Origin: Symbiodinium natans
Lineage: Eukaryota; Sar; Dinophyceae; Suessiales; Symbiodiniaceae
Reading direction: 5' to 3'
DNA: 64,000 bases
Assembly: GCA_905221605.1 (NCBI GenBank)
Contig: CAJNDS010002723.1
Span: 324,001-388,000, forward strand
Below the pieces are notes generated by a model. That model did no database searches, was not told where the DNA came from, and saw only the letters and a program-made list of their open reading frames with translations. Below are positions 23,275-35,500 of this stretch, in pieces. Position 1 is the first letter of the stretch, and the number at the start of each line of letters is the position of its first letter. A program made the position numbers and the translations under genes.

Positions 23275-25940
23275 GATGATATGGTCGATTTTAGTTGGTT
23301 TTGCTTGATTTTGGGCGCAGGGTTTAGGACCATATAGCCAGCGCCTACATGGCAGAGAGAGGGAGGCGCACGAACCGCATCGGGCGTCTCCCCGAAGCCC
23401 CCTGGAAAGAACGAAATAGATACACAATGACATCCAGAAAGAAACACAGGGAAACAAGCAAGTAAGCAAGCATACATAGAAGGAAATATAGAAAGACACA
23501 GCGATTGAAAGAAAGAGCGCAGGATGAATGAACGAAAGAAAGTGCCATGCTAGGCGGGCCAAATCTTCTGAAGGGCAGGGGGAAGGTTTCAGGAGGTGCC
23601 ATGACCTTGTCAGGTTTGTGGGCGCGAGCAGGCTTTGAAGTTTTCGAGGCAGCTGAAGGAAAGAAACAAACAGCGCGGTTGTACTGTGACCCTGCCCAGA
23701 CATCTAGAAAAGTCGAATCTCCTTGCTCCGACAAACGCCTTTTCAAAATCTCACATTATGATAAGATATATTTTAAGAATATAATGCCATCAAAAATAAG
23801 ATATTAGTTGATTTTGATGCATATTGTGAAGCAGATGTCAGTATCGCTAGAAAAATGTTATCGGTGTAAGCAAGTCAGGCAGATGCATTGTTTCAAGCGA
23901 ACATACTGTGTCAGTAAGCACTTTTACAATTATGTTCAATACACTTTGACTTGTTCTGCATGCTTAGATAAGTCTGTCAAATAATCGTTATCCAGTAAAC
24001 CTTGAGAGTATAATTTTCTGAGGAATAAGATTTAAAGATATATGTATACATAAATAGATATATGCGGATTGCACAAACCTGAACGCAGACAACATACAAG
24101 CCAAACACATTGTCAACAAATATACAGCCTAAAGAGAAACGAAATAGACTATACTTGCACTGGTCTGCGGCTCTGCCAAGCGCTCCGGGGGGCCGTCCCA
24201 CAGGGCAGGGGGAGGGGGTCAGTGTACCAAATTCTACAAGGAAGCCACCCGCATAGTTGTAGATCAGGCTGTGGATCAATGGTGGCGTCTTTGATGAAAA
24301 ACTGTCGTGGCATAGTGCTTTGCGGGTGCAGTTCGTAAAGGGTTGGTGTGGCAAAGTCTGAGTTTTTGATTGGGAAATGGCGCGATTTGGTGGGTGAGGG
24401 CTGTTGGTGTGCTCGTTGAAAAATGGGACGCTGGGGGTTTGGACACTTGGGGGCACATGGTGCCTGGTTGAGAATACCAAAATGAGGCTGAAAAGTTGGA
24501 AAAAGTGGTGGACAATTGGTGGTATGCTCATTGAGAAAATTTTTGGTGATTCGCAGGTGCTGGAAAAATGAGTGCAAAATGGGGTTTGGGTGTGCGGGAG
24601 GGTATGTGTGCGCTGCCATGCACCGAAATAGGCAAGGTATGCCCGAACTGAAATAGGCAAGGTATGCAACTACTAATTCAGACCGTAGTGGACCGGCGGG
24701 CCTACCAACCCTGAATCCTCCCCCTAGCCTGTTTGCTGCCAGTGGCCACATGTGGCCACAGTGTGCACGTGTGGCCGAGGTGGTCATGTTCGAGACTGTC
24801 AGTGTCACGTATCGCTCCCCTGTTGCCGTTTCTTCGTGATGCTGTGATCGAGGACTGTGAAGTGGCTGCAAACTTTGGCTGGTGCAATGCAGAAATCCCT
24901 GTGATGCGAAGATGCAGGCAAGCCAGGACATGAACGCACAGAACCTGACCACCTGTTTTTCTTCAGCTGCCAACTTGCAGCCCTTGGCGGAGGAGGCAGT
25001 GGTCGGACTGTGCACAATTCCATAAAAGGCAGAGCAGCATGCTGAGCTGTAGGTCGATGACATGATTCCGCCTATGCTCAGAGCAATTCTGCTCAAGGCT
25101 TCGGGTCATCCGTGCACATCCGGTACGCAGTATGTCTGCTGCCCTGACATCTTTTGACTCTAGCTGATCCTCCAACAACCCGTTCAGTGCTGAATGAATT
25201 CCCCGCTCATACGACCAATGCCGCAGGCAGCCGACCTACAGCCGAGGTGACTTCGCTTCACTAACATGAGAGATGAGTGTGCTCGCCTTTCGTGTTGCAT
25301 ACCCATAATTCGTTTAGATGGCAGACCACCCTGCCAGCTTCAGATCTACAGGTTGCTGTTGACTTCGCCCGATGTCACGGAGCTTGTCTGGTTTTCGCGC
25401 TGCCCTTCACGCTAAGGCATCTCGTAACCTTCATCTGGGCAGCAGGCAAGTCCAGTGCTCAGTCGTCATAATATCAGAGGTGTCAGCAAGCCAGAAAGCC
25501 CCTCGTACCTGAGGCTAGACCTTCGACAAGACGAGGCGTCGCATGGGATGTAACACAAGAAAAGGATCTGATGATCTGATGTATCATGTACTATGTATCA
25601 GAAGGGTCTCCATAGAAGCCCATAGTAGCTTCCACCTGCACGAGATCATGCGACGCAGCTTCTCGAATAGCAGCTGCCAGGTCGCGCAAATCAGTGCTAC
25701 TTTTCCAAAACGTCTTCAAAAGCAAGAGCTTCGAGCTCTTCGGCTGAAGGACTCGAGGGAAGAACAATGGTTTCATCCCGGTTACTGCCAGTTGCTGCTG
25801 CTGACGTTCCACCGGCACTCCACACGCGAATTTCTGGACAGAAGGACATCGCAAACTTTGCGTTTGGCCTTTCGCAGTTGGACTTCAGGCCAATGGCAAA
25901 AGGGAGGGGGAAGTGCCACGATCCCAAATACAGTGACGAG
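23275..25940. other. Non-coding region with an AT-rich island
   Basis: No supported gene. 23740-24120 is clearly AT-richer than the rest of the window. At 24622-24668 the sequence GAAATAGGCAAGGTATGC is present twice, 24 bases apart. 24742-24760 contains the palindrome GTGGCCACATGTGGCCAC. Long minus-strand frames at 24.15-25.1 kb are Pro/His/Thr-rich and not convincing. Confidence 0.5.
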
Positions 25941-26819
25941 TAGTGCTCTGGGCAATTGTCGGCTCATGCCTGCAGCAGATTTGCAGGGACATGGAAATGC
26001 TGGGAATGATCGCCGAGATCACTGCTGAGAGAGCAGCCGAGTCGAAAGTCAAGGAAGCGCAGATGGACTTGCCGATGATGCTTGGTCTGATCGTCACTGC
26101 GTCTAAACTCTGCGTAGTCGTGGAAAATACCAGCCGTGCCGCATCTCCAGCCAAGGATTGTCATGTCGCTGACGCGCTTGGGCTTCAAGGACGAGCTTGA
26201 GAAATCAACCGTAGAAACTTAATGCTGCAACAGGCGGTTGCGCTGGATTTGTTGCGTCCTCGGCACTGGAAACTGCCATGGATGGAAGCAGAAAAGGGTT
26301 CTTGGAATTCAATTTGTCACCATGCTCTTTTTCCGGAGGGGCTCAAGCCATCCCCATCCCATCTCCGACCATTTGAAAGACGATTGTTGGGCCTTTCACC
26401 TCCCTGCCGGGTGGTGGCAGGACTTGCAGATGAACAGGCTGCTTGATGTTGTTGCAGAGCGGCTGCAGCGACCCAGCAAGCACAGGAAAATTGACCGCCG
26501 GGAGTGCATCCACTGGCATCAGCCTAAGGCAGACTCGCTTCTTGAAGAAGATGCCCGACTGGAGCCTGGCGGCCCTCTTCTGGGCCTGGCCACAAGACGG
26601 ATCGCTCCGGGGCGCCGCTCGGAGAAGTTAGTCGACGCAGGTCAGGAAGCAGTGTGTGGTGGTGTGGACAGCCATGCCCGTTGCCTCCTCGAATTCAAGG
26701 TGAGGAACATGCAGGAGCTTCTGCAACCAGAGGCCGCCTGTGAAGATGCTCTTGGCAGTGCTTTTGCCAGAGTAGTCCTGGATGCAGGTGGAGGAGAGGA
26801 TACGGAAGAAAAAGTTTGA
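25940..26819 (+). CDS. Possible exons of an unidentified protein
   Basis: Two + strand segments have a coding look. About 25985-26120 reads RDMEMLGMIAEITAERAAES and on, rich in GNN codons. About 26440-26819 reads LLDVVAERLQRPSKHRKIDR and later LLEFKVRNMQELLQPEAACE, ending in a TGA at 26817. The opposite strand of 26.63-26.89 kb also has an open frame with plausible composition, so orientation is not certain. No domain recognised. Confidence 0.3.
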
Positions 26820-29260
26820 CAGTCGAATGCTCGAAAGGACAGGTGCAAAGTTGGGAATGAAACACACTGTCTTCAAGGGAGATGTTGCCACTTGCCCTTC
26901 CTACAGTTGCACGTATGACAGATGTGCCTGTACGAAGCCGAGAAAAGCACCAGAAAGGGAAAAGAAAGAAGCATGAACCGTAGCCAAGCAAGTAACGGAG
27001 GAAAGGGGAACAGGAACGTCAGGTTCGTTTCTACGTGCTTTGGCAGTTTATTGCACTTTATGGGGTTCAGTTTGGTTTAAGGTTAAGGCGTAGGGTCTTT
27101 AGGGTTTGGAGGGTGTTTGAGGGTTTTGGGGGTTGAGGTTTTTAGATTCTTGAGTTTTGGAGCTTCATAGGGTTTGGTGCTTTGACTGTTTATTGTTTGC
27201 CCACTGCCACACACACACACACTTTCCCCCCTCCACCCAAGAAACAAAAGCAAGCGGAAACGACGCGAATACTGCCGCTTTTTACCTGGGATACCCCTTG
27301 AACACGAAGCAGCCATTGTCACCTCTCTCTGTCTGTGCACAATTCCACAACTATGTGGCACTGGTTTGGCACTTGTCACTTGTGCAGCACATCTACTTTC
27401 AGGAGCTGGATGGGTCCTGCTGAATGGCGGAGGCCAGCCAGAGCATAGCGCGACAAAGTGAGCGCCCTGCACAAATTCCTGAGCATGGGTTGTCACGGTC
27501 AGCATGAACTCAGCTGGAGAGTTGATTCGAAATTCTTTGATCATCTTCGTTTCAACTTGCGCTCTCACCTTGCCCAAGTATCCAGTGCATTCGCTGTTTG
27601 GCTCGAAAATTGCCAGTGCGGAGGGCGACGTCTATTCGCCTTTGCGGTGCCCTCTAGGAGCGTGTCTGGCCTGATCCTCGGACGTCCGCCGGTGAAACCA
27701 CTAGCGCACCGGTGGGCCAAGAGGTGGAATGACGACGCAAACAGAGGAGCAACGACAGCAGCACAGCCGGTTTCCGACTAAGTCAGGGAGCTACTTGCAG
27801 ATGCAGCTGCGCACGTGTCTCCGTGCGCACTACCCTCCTGCTCACAGATGGGACTACCCGATCAATGACGCGACGAGGGCGGAGGTCCGTGCAAGGCCAG
27901 GGGGCATATGCCAAAACGTCACGCGACGGTCACGAAATCTTGTCCGTCCCATGAGAGAGAAGGGCTGGCGTGGACTGGACATGTGCAAGGTACAATCCAC
28001 CACAGGGTGTGCGCACCTCGGCAACGGCTGCCAACTTTCATTTTGTTAGAAGACCCGAAGACCGGAACACAAGCAGGAAGCCGGACAGCTCGCTCTCAAC
28101 GTGGGTGACATCGTGTGGGCATCTGCCTCGGCGTACGTGGCTCGTGTTTCAATGTCCGCTGCACATGCTGCACGACCTGACAGCAATATCTGTTTGAAGA
28201 ACAGGTCCTTGAAGAGGACGACGGCTGGTGCGGTGGCCACAAGGCAGCCTGCACGTGCCACATCTGCGAGTTGGGGTCAGACGGCGCAGTTCGAAGATGT
28301 CCCTCAAACAAATTGCGCTGCCAGGATGGTGATGAAAATACTGGTTGGTTCCCGGCATCCTGTATTAATCGTATTCCAAGAGGCACTCTGCGTGGGCAAG
28401 CGTGTCATGAGCTTGAAAAATCACACTTGGAAGTTTCAACGTGAATATAACGCGAGCAGGCGACTACTTGGATGAGGACGATGATGACAGGACAGTGTTT
28501 GCCACCTGGAATTTGCGATTCTTTGTTAGCGTTGAGCGGTTTTTTCGAGGAGAAACTCGTTGCCCTGGCGCGAGTTCGATGGTTTGCTGGAGGCTTCCTG
28601 TCCTCCCACACATGAAGCTTGCTGCACACTGCCAGGGCCCTGTACACCAGCGACCACCGGGCGGTGGCTTCTCCACAGGCCATGGCTGTCATCCCCCGCA
28701 TGCCAGGTCTCTGGGGAGCATTTCATCGAAGTATCATGTGAATCATGTGCAGGCAAAGCACCGAAAAGTCTCCGTGTCCGGCTCAGCAGCACTGGGGAGC
28801 TCGCTCGCCCAAGCACGCCCGCATCACTTAAGCGCGGATTCCCCCACCACCCCCCTTTTAGGCAGAGGCCAAGCAGCGATTGGAAGCTGCCTCACCGTCA
28901 GGTTTGAGGGTCATTCAGATCCTCCCATGGTCAGTTGATGTCAGAGTCGTCAGAGTCAGAGGCTCATGGTTGGGGCCTAGGGTTTTGGGGTCCCCGCCCC
29001 GGCCGAATGCAATTCCTAGCTTGTGACCTTTCGGTTCTCTCATGGAGTCGAGAGTTTTCAAGTTGCCGGGGGTTTTGGAGAGTCAGGGTGTTTTTGCTGC
29101 GGCGTTAAGCCTTTTTTTTGTTGAGTTTTGTCTTGAGATTTTTGAGGGCTTAGCAGTTTAGTTTGCAGAGGGTCCGTTGGGGCATATTGCGCCCCTGCAT
29201 CTCCTGCATCTCCTTGTTGCTCTTCCTTTCGGGAAGGGGTCCATAGGGCTGCCTGCCGGG
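26820..29260. other. Non-coding region with degenerate telomere-like DNA
   Basis: A degenerate GGGTTTAGGG/GGGTTTTGGGGGTTGAGG tract lies at 27064-27180. A (CA)n run lies at 27209-27222. No gene is supported between 27.2 and 29.26 kb; frames are short and mutually overlapping. Confidence 0.5.
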
Positions 29261-29261
29261 G

Positions 29262-29360
29262 GCGCGTGTGGCGCAGTCGGGTGATCTGCACCACACAACC
29301 GAGCCATTGCCTTGCGTACGCGGAGCCACGGTCTGGGTTCAAGTGCCAGCTAACATCGCA
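29262..29360 (+). mobile_element. tRNA-derived SINE-like element (head region)
   Basis: TGGCGCAGTCGGG at 29269 matches the Pol III A box of tRNAs, and GGGTTCAAGTGCC at 29335 matches the B box, about 65 bases apart as in tRNA genes. The T-arm around the B box pairs at 4 of 5 positions (CTGG with CCAG) with one mismatch next to the loop, as expected of a decayed tRNA-derived head rather than an active tRNA gene. tRNA-derived SINEs are known in dinoflagellate genomes. It lies just upstream of the glycosyltransferase gene. Its 3' end is not defined. Confidence 0.5.
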
Positions 29361-29481
29361 AGATTCGATACTGAAGCTGATCCCTCTAAGACGAGGCCGC
29401 GGCAGGTCAGCGGTACGTGTTGGTATATTCGGGTACTTGCCGGCGAGGAAATGCCTTTGCAGGTAGTTTAGGCATGGTGCC

Positions 29482-30635
29482 ATGGGGACTTCGAAGAGTT
29501 CGTTGTACGTCCTACTGGTCCTTGTGGCACTTGCAAGTGCATTTTGGACCCGTTTCGGATTTGCTGGGGCGCACACAGGGAAAGCTCCAGTTCCACTTTG
29601 CAGAACGAGCCACGCAAACTCCAAGCTGCCGGATGCTTCGACCGGACGAGGGCAGCTTGCATGCTTTCCGCTTGACCTGCTGCAAGCTGGTCGCTCCATG
29701 GCTGAGAATGCTGTCTGCATGAGACAGGGCGAGCAGTACTCACATGTATATGTCATTCGAAGCTTCGGGCGAGCGGATTCCTTCAGGCAGATGACATGCG
29801 GTATTTTAGAGAAGTTGCTGCCCTGTCTTGGCTGCTCCTTCTTGGCTCTGGCAGCAGACGATCCAGAGCTGGAGAAGTATCGCGAGAATGCAGGACCATG
29901 GAAAGACCGAATCCTTATCGGTGTCAGAGGAGCCGAGCGGCAAGTGGCTTTTGTCGACCAGATCATGCCAAAAGGCAGGCCTCAGCTTGACGTACACACA
30001 AGCGCGCTTCAGTCGGGGGTATGTTGGAGTGAGTTTTATGTCCTTTACGTCCTTTCCATGTAGGCACGCGGGTCATGATGCTGGACGACAATATCCTGAA
30101 GTTCATGGATCGCGGCAAGACTCTTAAATCTGGGCTGGACGATCTCGTGGGATTGGGCTTTCAGCGCATGAAGCGCGCGGGTGCATCTATCTGGTCAGTG
30201 GCGTGGTGCACCTGGAGGCTTAAGAGGTCTTAGGGGCCCGCCCAAGCCTCTTTTTTAACAGTCTTCACTTCTGTGGCATATAAGGTCAGCGACTCACCCA
30301 ACCCTGCACACTGGAGTGACGAGGTGGATGTGGGCATTGGGCTTGTGCTCGCTCCCAAGTTGAAGTGTGAGCATGCGCCTCCACAGTGCAGCGTATCCAG
30401 GATGTAGTCGGATGTGGAGGTATGTGGAGACTCCGTATCAGACTGCTGATCCGTGTTTTTCAGGTATGGGGCGGCGTTTGGCATGGTGGCAAGCCACGAG
30501 GAGTCTCGGTACTCGCAGTTCGGGCAGGTGCTGGATGATGTGGAGCGGTCCTGCCGATTCTATGAGCAAGACGGCGTGACGGTGCGGTTGGGCCGACTTC
30601 AGGTGTACAAGAGGCCCGGGCTATCCTGGGCTTGA
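29482..30635 (+). CDS. GT-A-like glycosyltransferase, possible TET/JBP-associated family
   Basis: Four exons join without a shift: 29482-30001, 30064-30197, 30285-30364 and 30464-30635 (906 bases, 301 residues). Intron 1 starts with GC, introns 2 and 3 with GT; all end in AG. The N-terminus has a hydrophobic stretch at residues ~8-20 (LYVLLVLVALASA), a signal peptide or anchor. Then come VYVIRSFGRADSF, IGVRGAERQVAFVDQIMP, a DxD-like VMMLDDNILKF (probable metal/nucleotide-sugar site), SIWSVSDSPNP, GIGLVLAPKLKYGAAFGMV, and SRYSQFGQVLDDVERSCRF near the C-terminus, where an acidic pair precedes a final strand. The order (R-rich start, DDN, G-rich strand, late acidic helix) fits GT-A enzymes and in my judgement resembles the TET/JBP-associated glycosyltransferases, related to the base J glucosyltransferase. 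The family is uncertain. The hydrophobic N-terminus would favour a secretory-pathway role instead. Confidence 0.6.
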
Positions 30636-30649
30636 ACATGCTATGATGT

Positions 30650-32580
30650 CAGAGGTGGAAGTACAGAGATCATCGATCAGTTTGAAGGAATCCTCGGGGA
30701 AATCCCTGGCCAGGCATGCCCCCGGCATCTTCCATGCAGACAAGGGTGGCATCTCTGCCGGTCTCTCTGCGGAGGCCTTTGCAGCCGAAGCGGCGCAGGC
30801 AAGGTCGGCTTTACTCCAGCGCTTCCCCCAGCTGCCGCTTGGACGTCAAAGTGCACTGGCCCGTTCATCGCCTCTACTCCAGCACAACAGGCAGTCCGCA
30901 ATATTGAGATATCTATATCTTTTTCAGAATCTATATTCTCGCTCTCTCTCTCTCTCTCTTTCTCTTTCTCTCTCTCTCTCTCTCTATGTACGCAGCGCAG
31001 CAGCCGCCCCAGTTGTCTCGACGTGTTTCGATCCTGTGGAGGCTCGAAGTGACCACCACGAAGCTTGGCCTTCGATTTCGGCATGGAAACAGAAGCAGGG
31101 CTTCCTCCTTTATTCTGTGAGCAAGGTGTGAGGCTTGCGGCCATGTGCGTGCCGGCAAACACCCTGGCGATGTGTGGAAGTGAAGATGAAGAGATGAAGA
31201 GATGAAGAAGAAGGGCCTCCCCAAAATTCCAGGCAATTTCTTGAGACATGGGGCAGGCGCACGATGGCAAGGCAACTTTCCGGTAGTTGTTCATCGTCAC
31301 CGATCCACCTGGACAAGCTCGGTCAGAGGTTTTAGCGAGGCCATCGCGACAAGCGCTACGATCCCAAGCGCCTCCTCGATAGCGTTCTCCCTCACCAGTG
31401 GGCCGGCGTGACAGTGCCAGAGGGATCCTTGCAGCTTAGACTTGAAAGGCCGTCTTGACTCGAAAGTGACCGCTGCAGACCATTACATATTGCAGCATGC
31501 AGCAGGGTCACTGTGCATTGCAATGGCAGGTGGAAGCCGAGCGTCGACGTTTGGAGGAAGCGGTCAAGGCAGCCTTCTCTCATATTGAGTCTACAGAGCC
31601 TACTGGAAACCCACAGCGAGTCACCGGTACCCAAGGAGTAGATACCAATAGGAACTTGTAAGGCATCATAAGGCATCATCTCTCGTCGCAAGGGCCTGCA
31701 GAAAGAGAAAAACGACTGGGAGCACGAACGGCGGGGTTTGATGAAGAGATGCGAGGAGCTCCAGCTTTCCAAGGCTCGGACTCAGCATCATGGATTGAGT
31801 CAAAGAGAGAAGAGGCTTCTGAGTACATTTGCTACAGTTACTGAGTACATGTTCAATCGAAACACTCCGAAGTTGGAAAATCTGTAATTTGTAATTTGTC
31901 ATGTGCAATGCCCTTGTTTGGGTGGGAGCAGGTGCAGTCCGCAGAGGACGCCAGGCAGAAAGAGGAGAGCTGCCCAGAACATGCAATCTTGTCAGACATT
32001 TTTGTTAAATGAATGCTGCTAAGTGGGTACTGGTGAAGCGAAGTTGTTGAATGAGCAACATGCTCTGAATGATTTGTGAGGAGGAGCTTCGAGCACAGAA
32101 AGAGATCAACAAAGTTTTGGAGGTCCTTCCGGTAAGCATGGCAAGATGCTGACATTCGGATATTTGTTCTCCCAAACTAGCTGCCGTCAATCAACAAAAG
32201 CCCACCAGCATACTCTGCAAAAGTTTCACCATTGCTGACAAACTCTGCCACTGCTTTCAGGAGAACCTCCGCTTGGAGAAGGCAAGTACCAACAGTTTGA
32301 AGGCAAGCTCCATGCTTCCGTATGCTTCTTGTGTGTTTTTTGGAAGCTTTGGTATGTTTTTGAAGTGCTTTTGTATGCATGTCTTGTGCTTCAAATTATG
32401 CCTTTTGCATTGCTAACGGTTAACGATGGTGCACGAGTTGCGACCTGCAGGGCAAGCTTAAGGAGCTGGAGGAGCGCCACAAGTCAGGAGTCAATGCGGT
32501 CAACGGCAGCCTGTTTGACTTGTGCCTGCAGGAGCACTGCAGAAAGCTGAAATCGGAGGCTGCCAACAAGGTGGTGTCTC
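30650..32580 (+). CDS. Exons of an unidentified coiled-coil protein
   Basis: A chain of short exon-like segments on the + strand, between AG and GT/GC signals: ~30670-30718 (EIIDQFEGILGEIPGQ), ~30750-30826 (SAGLSAEAFAAEAAQARSA), ~31344-31433 (HRDKRYDPKRLLDSVLPHQW), ~31528-31600 (QVEAERRRLEEAVKAAFSHI), ~31684-31790 (LQKEKNDWEHERRGLMKRCE), ~32071-32130 (CEEELRAQKEINKVLEVLP), ~32262-32282 (ENLRLEK) and ~32452-32570 (GKLKELEERHKSG onward). The charged heptad-like composition points to a long coiled coil, for example a cytoskeletal or centrosomal scaffold. Start, stop and exact borders are not resolved. It follows the glycosyltransferase directly. Confidence 0.5.
30942..30985. repeat. (CT)n microsatellite
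   Basis: CT/TCTC repeat with two TTT interruptions, lying in a probable intron of the coiled-coil gene. Confidence 0.85.
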
Positions 32581-32589
32581 TGAGTGCAA

Positions 32590-35500
32590 GTAGCCTGCGA
32601 TTTCCTCATTTCATTGCTGGGCCCTGTACCAGGAATCAGGCCTCAGTGGTAGCACAACAGGCGTGGGCCCTATCAGCTTTCGTGGCAGCGGTTGCCTGTC
32701 GAGGTAGTATCGCCCACTTTCTATCTGCTCAGTGATCCGAGGCATCTCCCGCACGTACGCTGGTGACAGCGGGCACCGCACACCATCTGTTCCCAACACA
32801 GCCACGGCCTTTGGAAGACTCTGGCAGTGCTCGGTGCCATCCATCAAGTCCGATCGGAGGTTTCAGGTGTGCTCTCCGGGAGCTTGCAGGCCTTGATCCT
32901 CGAGTGTCCACGGCAAATTCGGATGCTTCCAGACACCGAAGTGAGTCAAGCGAGTCAAGCGGAAGGCGCCACCTGCCCCTTGCTCCAGCATGGCGCCCAC
33001 CTCCTCCATGACATCAGTTGGAGTTGGACAGGCAGTGACGCAGTGACGCAGTGACTTTGCTAAGCCTGCGGAGGTTCCTTTGTCCTGAAAAACCCATGCA
33101 GGTCTCCGCCTCTCCCTTGTCGGCCAGGCGGTGCCGATCTGCTTCGCATGGCATGGACGTGTTATATGTGTTTAGAGAGTGCTGCCGGAGTGCGATCGCG
33201 ACGGCTCCGGATCATCAGTGTCAAGAGATGTCAAGAGTGTCAGGCAGCCGGCCGGTGGTCTCGGAACGAGACATGCGCGCGGTGCTTGCATGAGCTGAGG
33301 GCTGCGGTGGCAGCGTTGCGGCTGCTTCTCCCAGCATCTCCCGACAAGCTGTCACTTTGTCTGAGGTCGCCCCGACATGCCTCCTGGATGTCGGCCGCCA
33401 AGGGGCCTTCCGGGCAATGGCTGCAGATGCTACAGCGATGGGTTGTGGGGTATGTCACAGTGCCTGCAGGCCCCCGACAGGTGTAACCACCATGCACCCT
33501 TCGTCGTGCTGAGCTCAGCACGATAACTCCACCTCTTCCGTGAAGACGAGTTTCAACACGGCTTTGCCTTGCCCAGCTCTGCCCGGCGCTTTTTTTTCTT
33601 GGAAGTTCCCTTGCGACGCCAGGCCTCACCTTCGGCAGCGTGTGCCAAGTCAGCGTGACGTGACTTTGGACTCCGGCGGTTCCCATGCTGCTTGGCCAGG
33701 TGGCGCTCGAGAAGGAACGGAAGTGCGTGACACCGTACTGACTAGGTGTGGTAAGAGAGGAGGGGCTATCATGGGATTTCTGAACTCTGTAGAAATATCT
33801 TGGATAATCCCAGGCCGCGAGTCCCAACCCGAACTACCAACTCGCAAGAATGAGCCTCAACAGTCTGAGGCTGCGCCAGTTCGCACGATGGTCTCTGAGA
33901 TCGAGAAGAGGAGCAACAGCCAGGGTGCCCCTACCACGAGGCAGCTCTCGACCTTTTTTTTTTTGAGCCATGCCCTTGGTATGAGCCTTGCAACTTTGAG
34001 GGACGTGGCACCGATCAACCGTCAGCTGGTCTTCCCCGGCGCTGCAGCAGGGTTCTCGCACATCTCTCGCACACCTCTCCCATGTTTGTGTGCTCAGATG
34101 CTTGCGAATCTGCCTGGTGATCCTGGTGCTTCCATCCTGAGGCGCCCAGTGTCTCCTCTTCCTGTTGTACAGTTCGAAGGCCTATGGCCTCAGTCCCTGC
34201 TGGGTCCTTAGATGCCGCTTCGTGACGCGCAAAGTCGGCCCAGAACACTGCGTAACTGCTGAGTTGTTGCCGTGTGATTGAAATTGAGATTGTATCGACT
34301 GGCCACATCTCCGTGACGTCCGCGGTTCGTGCTGGTTCTCGTGAGGGTCAACCTGCCGACATCCTGGCTTCAGTTTTCTCATGGTGTTTGAACATGCAAG
34401 GAGCGCAGCAGAGCTTTCTCTGAAGCTTTGAGGTGGCCCGAACCATGCGGACAGTCACACAAAGCTCATCGCGCACGGCTTTCCAGGCCAGATTCTTGTG
34501 GGTCCGTTACTTGTTTCTTTAGTTTCGGGTTCTCCTGCCCAGGTGGAACCAGAGCCTGAGTGCTGCCGTCATGTTTGAGCAGCTGTTTTTTGCTGAGCAG
34601 ATAGCGGAAGGGTTGGTTCCGAATGTATCTGTGGCCAGGACGCCGAGCGCGTCTCCCAATGTTACACGCATTGAGGCATGTTTTATTTGGATCATGCATG
34701 ACTTGAATATCCACGTCAGGCAAAACCTTTTGCTGCGCTAATCGTGCTCATCGTTTGGATGCTGTTGCCTGCAGGATCAAGGCAGAAACTTCGGCATGTC
34801 TCCCATCAAGCGCCTGGCTCCTGTGAGTGTGGCAATGCAGCGGCATTTTGTTTCCACGGCATTTTCGGCAAGCCTGGCCGTGAGTCAGCAGCATTCCAAG
34901 GTCAGGCTTACACGATCACTCGAGGAGGCCAAGTTGTAAAGCTTGCGCGACCGACCATGAGTCTCCGCGCTTGCGTCCCAAAGCGACGAAGCGGCGACAA
35001 GGGCGAAGAACTGGTGCTGTTTCTCGTCCTCCACGCTCCTCTCTTGTGATATGTCCAACCATTATTCAACTGACATGCGGAACACTTTACCAGGAGTGAC
35101 AGGGCACCCGATGACGTACTCACCTCCATCCCGGCCAATCTCTGTACAGGACACTTTTGCTGGTTTTGTTCAAGCAGGAGGGTGTACTGTAAGATGTTGC
35201 CCGTGCTGCGAGGACAGGATCAGACAATATAATGCAACTCGCTATCGTTGAGGCTGGAGCTCAGCACACCTAGCAGCCCCCGTGTGTATGAACAGCTGCA
35301 CTTTAACTTGCCTGCACCATGTTTACACACCATGCAGAGGCGAAGAGCTACCAGCCCTTCCTTGTCAACGCTGAACTTTCGAGCTTATGGGTGAGGCCAA
35401 AGGCCATCTGAGACCTGCCTTGAAGCCCAACACTGCTTCTTCGTGGTGTTGCTCAAAACGATCAGATAATTCGTCGCAGTTTGTTCTAGTTTTTTCTGTG

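Noticed and set aside
24149-25096. A 315-codon minus-strand open frame
   Set aside because: Pro/His/Thr-rich, overlapped by another minus frame of similar character, no domain and no splice logic; most likely open by composition.
30002-30063. Apparent frameshift at the first intron of the glycosyltransferase gene
   Set aside because: A GT donor at 30019 gives a shifted frame, but a GC donor at 30002 joins in frame, as in the AspRS gene.
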